Part shown: piece after piece, positions 25,786 through 34,145 of the stretch
Layout: each line of letters starts with the position of its first letter
Position numbering within the stretch: the stretch's first letter is position 1
Source of the DNA: Bacillus timonensis
GTDB taxonomy: Bacteria; Bacillota; Bacilli; Bacillales; Bacillaceae_L
Length of the DNA stretch: 64,000 bases
Direction: 5' to 3'
NCBI RefSeq assembly: GCF_000285535.1
Contig: NZ_HE610986.1
Span: forward strand, 137,204-201,203
Notes under the pieces: model-generated
The model's database searches: none
Told to the model about the DNA's origin: nothing
The model's input: only the letters and a program-made list of their open reading frames with translations
Made by a program: the position numbers and the translations under genes

Positions 25786-27171
25786 TTATTGTATTCCTTT
25801 CACAATCCGAATCGCCTTTTCATGCATTCTAACTGTTTCTTTACAATCTTCCTCTGTATGCACAATAGACATGGAATACCGATTTAGTGGCTTTGTATAG
25901 ATTCCTAGTTTTAAAAGTACATCATCTATTTTTCTGCGTAGAGTCATATCTGCTTTTAACAAATCACGGTAATTTCTAATCCTATGATTAGTATGGACAA
26001 TATTAAAAATACTTCCCCTTCCTACAGTCTGCATAGGTATATCATACGAATCATACAGTTTTTCAAGGTTTAATCGGAGTGCTTGCGTTTTTTGTAATAA
26101 TTCAGGGTACACATTTTCTCCCTCTAAAACTCGAATCGTCGCTAATCCTGCTGCTAAAACAATTGGATGTCCGTTATAAGTTCCACTATGAAATAGAACA
26201 TCTTCTTTCTTTGGAGCATTTCCACCTGCAGATAAAATATCTCCGCCTTTTGAAGGGTCCATTGTCTCCATTAAATCTCGAAGTCCACCTATCGCTCCAA
26301 TCGGAAAACCTCCTCCCAGCACCTTTCCGAGTGCTGTTAAATCTGGCTCGATTCCATAAATAGATTGAGCTCCACCAAGTGTCAGGCGAAATCCTGTTTT
26401 TACCTCGTCAAAAATCAAAATAATGCCCAGTTCTTTGGTTACCTTCCGAAGTCCATCCATAAACTCCTTTTCAGCTGGTATAAATCCACCTTGAACAGGT
26501 TCAATAATAACCGCTGCAATGTCGTCTTTGTGTTGCCGTAGTATTTCTCCTGTTGACTCTATGTCGTTAAAAGGTAGAATAATTGTATTTTCAACGTGAT
26601 ACGGCGATATCCCTTTCGATTCTGGTATAGGATTTGGTTTCTTTTCGTTACCTGCTTCATTTATATCAGGGTTTACACTTAACAAAACCTCATTATAGCC
26701 TCCATGATAATGCCCCTCAAATTTAGCAATTGTTGTTTTCCCTGTATAGGCTTGCGCTATCCGAATCGCTAGTAAAGTAGCTTCTAATCCCGAATTCGTA
26801 AAACGTACCATCTCAATACCAGGAAAATACAAAATAAGTTTATTTGCCATCTCGATTTCTAATCGATGTGGAGAGCCGAATACATGTGTTCCTGCTAATG
26901 AAAATTGATTATTAACAGCAGAGGCAATGTCAGGGTGACCGTGACCTAGAAGTAGTGCTCCGTAGCATAATAAATAATCGATATATTCATTCCCATCTAC
27001 ATCAATTAAGCGACTTCCTTTTCCTTTCTCCATAAAAATGGGATGAGGTGAAAAATACTTAATGTTCGCGGAAACTCCTCCAGGTATAACAGATTTAGCC
27101 TTCGAAAATAAATTCGCAGATCCAATCATTTTATCAGATACAAGCTCATGGTTTGATTGAAACATTGTCAA
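25786..27171 (-). CDS. Class-III PLP aminotransferase, glutamate-1-semialdehyde aminomutase-like
   Basis: A 461-residue enzyme of the HemL-like branch of class-III aminotransferases. Visible signatures: AKSVIPGGVSANIKYF at the N-terminus, GHGHPDI, FEGHYHGGYNEV, the cofactor aspartate in ILIFDEVKTGFR and the PLP lysine in ALGKVLGGGFPIGAIGG. A true HemL is usually about 430 residues and encoded with haem genes; context here (RpiR, TRAP transporter) suggests catabolism of an imported amino compound instead. TTG 27171 has AAAGGAG 9 nt upstream; an ATG two codons in is less well placed. Confidence 0.87.
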   Translation of the reverse strand: MTMFQSNHELVSDKMIGSANLFSKAKSVIPGGVSANIKYFSPHPIFMEKGKGSRLIDVDGNEYIDYLLCYGALLLGHGHPDIASAVNNQFSLAGTHVFGSPHRLEIEMANKLILYFPGIEMVRFTNSGLEATLLAIRIAQAYTGKTTIAKFEGHYHGGYNEVLLSVNPDINEAGNEKKPNPIPESKGISPYHVENTIILPFNDIESTGEILRQHKDDIAAVIIEPVQGGFIPAEKEFMDGLRKVTKELGIILIFDEVKTGFRLTLGGAQSIYGIEPDLTALGKVLGGGFPIGAIGGLRDLMETMDPSKGGDILSAGGNAPKKEDVLFHSGTYNGHPIVLAAGLATIRVLEGENVYPELLQKTQALRLNLEKLYDSYDIPMQTVGRGSIFNIVHTNHRIRNYRDLLKADMTLRRKIDDVLLKLGIYTKPLNRYSMSIVHTEEDCKETVRMHEKAIRIVKGIQ

Positions 27172-27295
27172 TCGGAAGCACTCCTTTGAAATTTAAATTT
27201 CAAAATCATGAACGGTGAAAGATTTACTTCATTATAGAAGAGGACAAGTTTGAGAGTAAATAGGCAATTTCCTAAAAAATATCGTTCTGAAAAAT

Positions 27296-27324
27296 AAAAA
27301 CCACCCTTTTAAAAAGGGTGGTAA
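27296..27324 (-). terminator. Terminator of the TRAP permease gene
   Basis: Leftward, ACCACCCTTTT pairs with AAAAGGGTGGT and is followed by TTTTATTTTTC. Confidence 0.88.
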
Positions 27325-27327
27325 AAA

Positions 27328-29334
27328 TTAGTTGAGTGACATCGTAGGTGCCTGGATATGTTCTTTTGGGCGGCGTGATTGGATATATAGTATAGCCAAT
27401 AACGCAATGACTCCTGCAGCTCCGAAGTAAATGCTCGGAGAAACTAGGCTTAAGCCTGCTGCAAATAGAATGATTCTCTCCCAGATAAATGTTTTGCGAA
27501 TGAAAAAACCAACCATTGCAGTACTGATGCCAATCATCCCAATAATCGCAGTTACCACTGAGATGACCAAGAATGGAATCTCATAATCTATTAAAAGCAT
27601 TTGTGGATTGATTACAAAGATGAATGGAATAATGTATGCAGCTGTTGCAAGCTTTGTTGCAGTAACACCTGTCATAAATGGATTGGCCCTTGCTAGACCC
27701 GCTCCCGCATACGCGGCTAAACAAACCGGAGGCGTAATGTCTGCTACAATACCGAAGTAGAATACAAACATATGAGCGGCAAGAACTGGAACATCTAATC
27801 CCAGGATTAACGCAGGAGCAGCCATTGTAGCCGTAACAACATAGTTTGCTGTTGTTGGTAACCCCATCCCGAGGATTAAACAAGCAATCATTGTGAAGAA
27901 CAACGTTAGAATTAAGCTTCCAGAACCTAGTGCAATGATGCCATCAGCAATACGACCACCAAGTCCAGTTTGAACAACAACGCCAACAATGATCCCTGCA
28001 GACGCACAGGCTGCAATTACTGGTAATGCAACCCTTGCACCTTCCTCAAGTGTTTGAATAATACTTTTCAAGGACATCCTTGTATCTTTTCGAACGAGAC
28101 TTACCAAGAATGAAACAAGAATTGCAACCAATGCAGCACGCATTGGCGTCTTTCCGGTTAGTAATGTATAAAAAATAACGATCAGAGGTAACAATAGGTA
28201 TCCGCGTTCAAGCATTAACTTCTTCGCTTGTGGCAGAGTCTCCTTTGGTGCTCCTACAATCCCGATTTTTTTCGATTCAAAATGAACCCCCAAAAAAACA
28301 CCAAGAAAATATAAGACGGCTGGAATAATCGCGATTAACATAATTTGGCTATATGGGATATTCGTATAAGAAGCCATAATAAATGCGGCTGCCCCCATGA
28401 TTGGTGGCATGATTTGACCACCCGTCGATGCCGATGCTTCTGCCGCTGCCGCGAACTCTGGCTTATAGCCAGCCTTTTTCATCATTGGAATCGTAAAAGA
28501 ACCAGAACCGACGGTATTTGCTACAGAACTTCCTGATACCATCCCTTGTAATGCACTAGCAACAACAGCCGCCTTCGCTTGACCACCCGTAAACCTCCCA
28601 GTAATGGCGAAAGCAATGTCATTAAAAAATTGCCCGACACCTGTACGAATTAACATAACACCAAATAATAAGAATAGAAAAATGAAGGTCGAGGAAACTT
28701 GAATTGGCGTACTATAAATTCCTTTCGTTGTTAAATACAAATCCGTAACTAAGGTATTCCATGAAAAGCCACGGTGGGCAAATAGTTTCGTAGGAATCAA
28801 GTTACCATACAATGCATAAAGAATTGCCACACTCGATACAATAACAATCGGAAGTCCAACACATCGTCTAGCTGCTTCTAGTACTAATAAAACCCCTAAA
28901 GTTGCCACAATAAAATCTGGGGTTGTATAACCAAAGACAATCCGCTCTGTTACAAGTTCCTCATAGAATAGTACATTATAATACCCGACACCTAATGAAA
29001 TGATTGCTAAGAGTACATCATACCAAGGTATTCCCTTTTGTTTACGATGCAGCCCTTTTTTTACTGGATACAATAGGAAAATTAAGCCTAATGCCGTCCC
29101 TAAATGAATTGGACCTTGGATGCGAGCTTCGAAGGCACCACGATAACCAGTAAATAGATGGAATATCGTTAGGCCAACAGCCAAAATGAGTATAACCCAC
29201 TTCCACTTTCCTAGATTCCTTCGGTACGTACTTTCTCGATCGTATTTTTCTAGAATCTCTTCTGTCGACACATTTTCATTAAGTTGAGTAGGCTCGTTTG
29301 AATCCCTCATCTCCTTCTTCTTCCACCATTTCAT
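27328..29334 (-). CDS. TRAP transporter fused permease (DctQM-type, TAXI system)
   Basis: A 668-residue membrane protein that fuses the small (DctQ) and large (DctM) TRAP subunits. The N-terminal ~170 residues hold four helices; the rest has a dozen, with SALQGMVSGSSVANTVGSGS, EASASTGGQIMPPIMG and MGLPTTANYVVTATMAAP typical of DctM. It imports a substrate using the ion gradient. GTG codons lie upstream, but AGGTGG sits 8 nt before ATG 29334. It pairs with the TAXI binding protein encoded upstream, though two hairpins lie between the genes. Confidence 0.9.
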   Translation of the reverse strand: MKWWKKKEMRDSNEPTQLNENVSTEEILEKYDRESTYRRNLGKWKWVILILAVGLTIFHLFTGYRGAFEARIQGPIHLGTALGLIFLLYPVKKGLHRKQKGIPWYDVLLAIISLGVGYYNVLFYEELVTERIVFGYTTPDFIVATLGVLLVLEAARRCVGLPIVIVSSVAILYALYGNLIPTKLFAHRGFSWNTLVTDLYLTTKGIYSTPIQVSSTFIFLFLLFGVMLIRTGVGQFFNDIAFAITGRFTGGQAKAAVVASALQGMVSGSSVANTVGSGSFTIPMMKKAGYKPEFAAAAEASASTGGQIMPPIMGAAAFIMASYTNIPYSQIMLIAIIPAVLYFLGVFLGVHFESKKIGIVGAPKETLPQAKKLMLERGYLLLPLIVIFYTLLTGKTPMRAALVAILVSFLVSLVRKDTRMSLKSIIQTLEEGARVALPVIAACASAGIIVGVVVQTGLGGRIADGIIALGSGSLILTLFFTMIACLILGMGLPTTANYVVTATMAAPALILGLDVPVLAAHMFVFYFGIVADITPPVCLAAYAGAGLARANPFMTGVTATKLATAAYIIPFIFVINPQMLLIDYEIPFLVISVVTAIIGMIGISTAMVGFFIRKTFIWERIILFAAGLSLVSPSIYFGAAGVIALLAILYIQSRRPKEHIQAPTMSLN

Positions 29335-29385
29335 TCTTCTCACCACCTGTGAATTCTGTTTTATCTACACTCAATCATGAAAGAA

Positions 29386-29428
29386 AAAAATCTGAGTCGG
29401 TCCTTTAACCGGTTCAGATTAGCTAATC
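29386..29428 (-). terminator. Hairpin with T-run ahead of TRAP permease gene
   Basis: Leftward, AATCTGA-GGT pairs with ACC-TCAGATT and is followed by TTTTTC. It could attenuate readthrough into the permease gene. Confidence 0.65.
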
Positions 29429-29442
29429 ACATAAAATCCTTT

Positions 29443-29482
29443 TGGAAAAAAGGGCTAGAACACATTGTGTCAAGCCCTTCAT
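29443..29482 (-). terminator. Terminator of TAXI binding-protein gene
   Basis: Leftward, GAAGGGCT pairs with AGCCCTTTTTT around an inner GACACA/TGTGTT stem. It is followed by a second hairpin at 29386-29428. Confidence 0.65.
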
Positions 29483-29498
29483 CTACCCTTTGAAGCTA

Positions 29499-30509
29499 TT
29501 AATCTAGTATTCCGACTTCTTTATAATACTTCTCTGCACCTGGATGGATTGGTAAATCACCTAACCCACTAAGTGCATTTTCCTTGGTCATGTGAGCAGC
29601 TTGTGCATGTGTATTTTCACTTGCTTTTTCTAGCATTACTTTTGCAAGCTGGTAAGCGAGATCATCATTAACTGTATCTGTATTCGCAACTAGAACAGCA
29701 AATGCCGATACAACATTCGCATCCTCTTTTAACCATTCGTAAGATCCTGCTTTAATTGTATAACCAGTGTAGCCACTTGTTTCTTCTACCGTCTTTAATT
29801 CATCACCTGTTACTTCTAAAAACTTTACATCTCCAACTGAAGCTTGAAGCTCATCAATACCTGCATCAGGTAAGCCTAAAAGTCCAAATGATGCATCAAT
29901 TGTACCATCCTGTAGCTTTGATTTTGCATCACCAAATCCTTCTTGGTATGCCTCATAATCACCATCATTAATACCATAAGCGGCTAAAACAGCTTTCGTT
30001 GCAGTTTGCGTTCCGCTTCCTGGAGGCCCAATTGCGATTCTCTTTCCTTTTAGGTCGGCAATTGTTTCAACGCCCGTACTTTCACGTGTAATAATTTGAA
30101 GAACTTCTGGATAAATATGTCCAATAAACGCAAAGTTCTCTACCTTCTTACCTTCAAAGTCCCCTTTTCCATTAAGAGCATCATAAGCAGGTAGATTAAC
30201 AGTCATTCCAAGGTCAAATTCACCATTTGAAATTTTCGCAAGGTTTTCAACAGAAGCTCCTGATTCTGTTGATGTTACGTTAACGCTTTCAATATTCTTG
30301 TTCCAAACATTCGCCATTTCTGCACCAAGTGGAAAATAGGTCCCTCCTTGACTTCCAGTACCCATGAGAAGATCGACTGTATCGGAATTACCGCTACTAC
30401 CCTCTCCTCCTTCGCCCTTGTCGTTACCATTCGTGTTATCACTACTACATGCAGCAATGACTAAAACCAATGCTAATAGCAAAGTTAAAAAAGAGTACTT
30501 CTTTAGCAT
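29499..30509 (-). CDS. TAXI family TRAP transporter solute-binding lipoprotein
   Basis: A 336-residue binding protein with a lipobox VIAAC (Cys21), a Gly/Asp/Ser-rich linker to about residue 45, and the TAXI fold: MGTGSQGGTYFPLGAEMANVW, TESGASVENLAKI, GKRIAIGPPGSGTQ and a C-terminal HPGAEKYYKE. TAXI proteins typically bind small carboxylates or amino acids such as glutamate; the ligand here is unknown. AGGGGG sits 7 nt before the ATG at 30509, which is preferred over an ATG two codons upstream. Strong expression relative to the permease would fit the hairpins behind it. Confidence 0.9.
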   Translation of the reverse strand: MLKKYSFLTLLLALVLVIAACSSDNTNGNDKGEGGEGSSGNSDTVDLLMGTGSQGGTYFPLGAEMANVWNKNIESVNVTSTESGASVENLAKISNGEFDLGMTVNLPAYDALNGKGDFEGKKVENFAFIGHIYPEVLQIITRESTGVETIADLKGKRIAIGPPGSGTQTATKAVLAAYGINDGDYEAYQEGFGDAKSKLQDGTIDASFGLLGLPDAGIDELQASVGDVKFLEVTGDELKTVEETSGYTGYTIKAGSYEWLKEDANVVSAFAVLVANTDTVNDDLAYQLAKVMLEKASENTHAQAAHMTKENALSGLGDLPIHPGAEKYYKEVGILD

Positions 30510-30610
30510 TTGCATTCCCCCTACTTTATTTATTTTTTATGTAGACCCTCAAAATAGAGGTTTACTACCAAACTATTATATGGTTTATTTTGGTATATTT
30601 GCCAATTAAG

Positions 30611-30628
30611 AACCTATAATTATAGGTT
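30611..30628. promoter_or_regulatory. Perfect 18-bp palindrome upstream of TAXI gene
   Basis: AACCTATAATTATAGGTT is its own reverse complement. It lies about 100 bp upstream of the TAXI gene start, beyond a TATAAT on the leftward strand (near 30573-30578) with TTGGCA 19 nt before it. It could be the operator of a regulator such as the linked RpiR protein. Confidence 0.45.
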
Positions 30629-30826
30629 AACATAATTCGTTTGCGGTTTGCAAAATTTTTTTAATATTCTCTTAACATACTTGAAATAATTCTTTTAAAA
30701 TCTTATGAGATGATCTTGAAATATATTGATTATTTTTTACCATCTTTTTTGAAACCTTTTTCCGACTCTTTCCGTAAATACAGTAATTCCAAATTTGGAG
30801 AGGATTAGGCAAAAAATCGGATTGCA

Positions 30827-30845
30827 TACTATATACTGTATAGTA
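30827..30845. promoter_or_regulatory. Inverted repeat upstream of DUF4064 gene
   Basis: TACTATA and TATAGTA are separated by 5 bp, about 40 bp before the DUF4064 start. Together with 30611-30628 this is all I see in the gene-free stretch 30510-30885. Confidence 0.4.
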
Positions 30846-30885
30846 CAATCAAAAAGAAACATTTTTTACGAGGGGGAAATATTTT

Positions 30886-31314
30886 ATGAAACGTACTGGC
30901 GAAATTGTCTTAACGATTATTGGAGCATGCTTTTTTGCTTTAATTAGTGTATTTGGTTTTATGTTTTTAGGACTTAGTGAGGATAGTGCTTTTACACAGG
31001 AAATGGAGAATATTGCAGCTGAAGATCCATCACTTGAAGGAGTGGAAATGGGGTTCCTTACTGATATGGTAGCAGCTGGTGGCTGGTATTTCATTATCGT
31101 GGGGATTCTTGCTATTATTCTTGGAATTGTATCGCTCGTCCTTTTAAAAGGTGATAAGCATCCAAAGGCTGCCGGTATCCTGTTAATTGTTATTGCTGTA
31201 TTAAGTACACTTGCTACATTCCTAATCTCCATTATTGCAAGTATTCTTTACTTAATTGCAGGAATCCTTTGCCTGGTTCGAAAGCAAAAAGAATCTTTTA
31301 ATCCGGAATATTAA
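30886..31314 (+). CDS. DUF4064 membrane protein
   Basis: A 142-residue protein with four hydrophobic helices at about 7-30, 65-87, 95-115 and 118-135. The MKRTGEIVLTIIG start and the loop of acidic residues between helices 1 and 2 are typical of DUF4064. GAGGGGGA precedes the ATG. Members are of unknown function; some are under two-component or PadR-type control. The inverted repeat at 30827 may be its operator. Confidence 0.8.
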   Translation: MKRTGEIVLTIIGACFFALISVFGFMFLGLSEDSAFTQEMENIAAEDPSLEGVEMGFLTDMVAAGGWYFIIVGILAIILGIVSLVLLKGDKHPKAAGILLIVIAVLSTLATFLISIIASILYLIAGILCLVRKQKESFNPEY

Positions 31315-31317
31315 CTA

Positions 31318-31357
31318 CAAAAAGCTTGAAGGTTCTAATCACCTTCAAGCTTTTCTT
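31318..31357. terminator. Terminator between DUF4064 and deformylase genes
   Basis: AAAAGCTTGAAGGT pairs with ACCTTCAAGCTTTT and is followed by CTTTT; the A-run on the left lets it work leftward as well. Confidence 0.88.
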
Positions 31358-31384
31358 TTATCACGCCAACCCCTCCATTGATTG

Positions 31385-31975
31385 TTAGTAAAGACTTTTA
31401 ATCTCAACATTTTCGGGAAGCTTAAATGGATTCTCCTTGTTAATATGGTCATAAAACATGATTCCATTTAGGTGATCGATTTCATGTTGGAACACGATAG
31501 AAGCATAACCTTTTAAACGTAACGTAATTTCTTGCCCATTGATATCGAATGCTTTTATTTTAATTTTTTCATATCTTGGCACATAGCCCTCAACCGGACG
31601 ATCAACAGACAGACAACCTTCTCCTTCCGGTAAATACGTCATGGATATAGAATGGCTGATAATTTTCGGATTCACAAGATGATATTCATATAATTTGTCA
31701 TCGAAATCTGTGAAAAATGCGACAAACATCCTCTTATTGAGACCCACCTGGTTTGCGGATAGACCCACTCCAGGCCGTAAACCATACTTTTTCGCAAGCG
31801 CAGGATCCTGACTGTTTTTTAAATAATTCATCATGCTAATGAGTGATTCCTTATCCCCTTCAGAAAGGGGCACAGGAACCTCTTCCGTTCTTTGAGCTAA
31901 AATTGGATGCCCCTCACGAACAATATCCTTCATCGTAATGATGTAATCTGATTGATAGTAATTCATTCTTTTCAT
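31385..31975 (-). CDS. def: Peptide deformylase
   Basis: A 196-residue metalloenzyme that removes formyl from N-terminal Met of new proteins. The three family motifs are present: GVGLSANQVG (motif 1), EGCLSVD with the metal cysteine (motif 2) and QHEIDHLNG with two metal histidines (motif 3). Sequence around VPRYEKIKIKA and DHINKENPF matches the longer Bacillus type-2 deformylase YkrB. Homologues start near MKDIVREG, about 14 residues in, but no ribosome site precedes that ATG, so the upstream start is kept. Probably a second deformylase in the genome. Confidence 0.92.
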   Translation of the reverse strand: MKRMNYYQSDYIITMKDIVREGHPILAQRTEEVPVPLSEGDKESLISMMNYLKNSQDPALAKKYGLRPGVGLSANQVGLNKRMFVAFFTDFDDKLYEYHLVNPKIISHSISMTYLPEGEGCLSVDRPVEGYVPRYEKIKIKAFDINGQEITLRLKGYASIVFQHEIDHLNGIMFYDHINKENPFKLPENVEIKSLY

Positions 31976-32077
31976 CTACCCTTTTCTCTTTTTCATGTAA
32001 TTATCTTATCCTTCTCTATATGTTATGTCCATTGATATACAGTTTTTCGCATTACTTCCGTTGTATTCATAATAAAA

Positions 32078-32104
32078 GAAAAAATGCCACCAAAAATGGA
32101 GGCA
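32078..32104 (-). terminator. Terminator of the SGNH hydrolase gene
   Basis: Leftward, TGCCTCC pairs with GGTGGCA (one bulge) and is followed by TTTTTTC. Confidence 0.75.
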
Positions 32105-32106
32105 CA

Positions 32107-32784
32107 TCAAACCAATGCATATTTTTCAAATGAAGAAAAGATTTCACTGCTCATTGTTTTATAGCCCTTGCCTGTCAAATGAATACCATCATCACTAATG
32201 AAGTCTTGTAAGTCACCTGAATGTTTCATGGCAGTACGGACATCGATTTTTTGGACATTTAATTGTTCCGCTAAGCTGTTTAAACTGCGGTTATAAAGGC
32301 CATGCCAATGTTCAATACCACCTTGAAGGCTAATCCAATGACTAATTGAACTACCATACGTTTTAGCGAGCATCTTGTAATATCGAACCGGGTCAAGTGG
32401 TGGTAATGTCATTAAAACAGGGATACTATTGGATTCTTTAATTCGTTCAATTAATTGTTTTAGATTTTCAATATATCGGTCAATCGGTACAATTGGTTGA
32501 TGCTCTTTTTCAGGGTTTTTCGCCACTTCATCCCATTTAAAGTTACAATCATTGCCACCAATATTAATGATGACGTAATCAGGATGCTCGGAAATTACAT
32601 CCTTGTCAACACGAGACAATAGTAAATCGGAATTATCATTAAAAACACCTTTATTTACGACTGTAAAATGATCTGAAACAAATTCCTGCAAAAATGCTGG
32701 ATAATTCTCTTTTAATATACGCATGCGGCCTTTAACAAAAGAAACACCTCTAGTTAAGCTATCTCCAAAACAAACAATTTTCAT
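32107..32784 (-). CDS. SGNH/GDSL family hydrolase
   Basis: A 225-residue esterase-like protein. Block I VCFGDSLTRG holds the nucleophile serine near residue 9, block III INIGGNDCNF the oxyanion Asn, and block V DDGIHLTGKGY the Asp and His. There is no signal peptide, so it is probably cytoplasmic. A GTG three codons earlier is open; the ATG at 32784 is preferred since GGTGA lies just ahead. Substrate unknown; relatives act on acylated sugars or lipids. Confidence 0.87.
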   Translation of the reverse strand: MKIVCFGDSLTRGVSFVKGRMRILKENYPAFLQEFVSDHFTVVNKGVFNDNSDLLLSRVDKDVISEHPDYVIINIGGNDCNFKWDEVAKNPEKEHQPIVPIDRYIENLKQLIERIKESNSIPVLMTLPPLDPVRYYKMLAKTYGSSISHWISLQGGIEHWHGLYNRSLNSLAEQLNVQKIDVRTAMKHSGDLQDFISDDGIHLTGKGYKTMSSEIFSSFEKYALV

Positions 32785-32943
32785 ATTTATCACCGCTTAT
32801 TTTTATTTGCATTACTATAACATGTAGTTTTTAATACTACTTATAATAATATACATATTACATCATCTAGTCAAGATTTACTTATTGGTAGTTATAGAGT
32901 AAACTAGGTAACAAATAATATCGAAAAAAATGAGGTTAATACT

Positions 32944-33555
32944 GTGAACATAGACATTGATAACAATATTTTTATAGAGGATATTCCTCAAATTGATTTA
33001 TATATGGACCAGGTAATTCAATTGTTTGAAAATACGTTTACGTCTGCTAAAAGAAATGAAGATGAAAAAGTCCTAACGAAAACAATGATCAACAATTACG
33101 CAAAAGGGAAACTACTATTCCCGATAAAAAATAAAAAGTATTCAAAAGAGCATTTGATTTTATTAAGCTTGATTTACCAACTTAAGAGTGGGCTATCAAT
33201 CAATGATATTAAGGCGACACTTGATGGTATAAATCAACGGATTATGAATAATGAAGAATTCAACCTAGAGGCATTTTATAAGAACTATCTAGATTTATAT
33301 AAAAAAAATGCCGCCGAATTCAAACAGGATATTGAGACGAAAGTAAAGGATGTCGAGGAGGAATTGGGCTCCGACAATGATAAACAACTGAAAAAGGTGC
33401 TCTTAATATTATCCTTTATTACAGCTAGTCAATTCTATCGTCGTGCAGCGGAAGCATTGGTAGATGAATTAATTGATGAGCAGAGTGAAAAAAAGAAAAG
33501 TGATTGGTTCTTAGTAGTTCGGTTCAGAGGTAGGGAAAAAAAATACAGTGTCTAA
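32944..33555 (+). CDS. DUF1836 domain-containing protein
   Basis: A 203-residue soluble protein. The N-terminal part (about 45-100) resembles a MerR-like winged-helix: KTMINNYAKGKLLFPIKNKKYSKEH recalls the 'nonameric loop' used by DUF1836 proteins. The C-terminal ~100 residues are helical and charged. GTG start, preceded by GAGG. A DNA-binding role is likely by family, but targets are unknown. Confidence 0.78.
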   Translation: MNIDIDNNIFIEDIPQIDLYMDQVIQLFENTFTSAKRNEDEKVLTKTMINNYAKGKLLFPIKNKKYSKEHLILLSLIYQLKSGLSINDIKATLDGINQRIMNNEEFNLEAFYKNYLDLYKKNAAEFKQDIETKVKDVEEELGSDNDKQLKKVLLILSFITASQFYRRAAEALVDELIDEQSEKKKSDWFLVVRFRGREKKYSV

Positions 33556-33594
33556 GCAAGCGAATTAGCCTATATATTTGCTTGCTTTTTTGTT
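33556..33594 (+). terminator. Terminator of the DUF1836 gene
   Basis: AGCAAGC pairs with GCTTGCT around a 20-nt loop, followed by TTTTTTG. Confidence 0.7.
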
Positions 33595-33781
33595 AAATTT
33601 CACTATCAAAAATGCAATGTATTTAGCATAGGATTTAATTCATGGCCAACAGCTAAATATGTGTTAAAAGCATGTCAAAAACGATGAAATTGTGTAATAA
33701 ATAATAATTTTCTTGTCCTGATTCCCGTGTCTGATTCAAGAAGGTTGATTGAGGGATTAGGTTGAGCACTCGAGCAGATAA

Positions 33782-33970
33782 ATTGACGGATAAATTCCTC
33801 TTATTTGTAATAATTAATAAAAAAGCACTTAAATAAACGGAGAGATTACGCCTATTGATTCGAAAAATTTAAAAATGGGGGACTTTTCATTGCATAATCG
33901 GAAAACTTCCACTTATTTTCCCCAAAAAGAGCTTCAGTCTGCATTTAACCGAAAAACCTCCGCTTAACTT
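33782..33970 (+). repeat. Dispersed four-unit palindromic repeat, copy B
   Basis: Units begin at 33782, 33833, 33894 and 33945 (spacing 51, 61, 51). The second reads ATAAACGGAGAGATTACGCC and is flanked by CTATTGATTCGAAAAATTT, nearly identical to copy A. Weaker similarity to copy A continues to about 34115. Apart from the terminator and this element I see nothing in 33556-34145. It lies between two converging genes. Confidence 0.85.
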
Positions 33971-34145
33971 ACTATTGCTGACTTTCCTCATAAACTAGAG
34001 AAGCAGAGATGCAAAACCAACCTCTACATTTTTATGTGACATTATATTGGCTAACCATATGCGATTTAGCTTGATATTGACCTTATGAATTCGGTTTTTC
34101 GACTACACAATCGCAAACTTAGATTGGTTTACTTTTCTTTTTTTA

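Noticed and set aside
25786-27171. Annotation as hemL (haem biosynthesis)
   Set aside because: The protein is longer than typical HemL and is linked to RpiR and TRAP genes, not haem genes.
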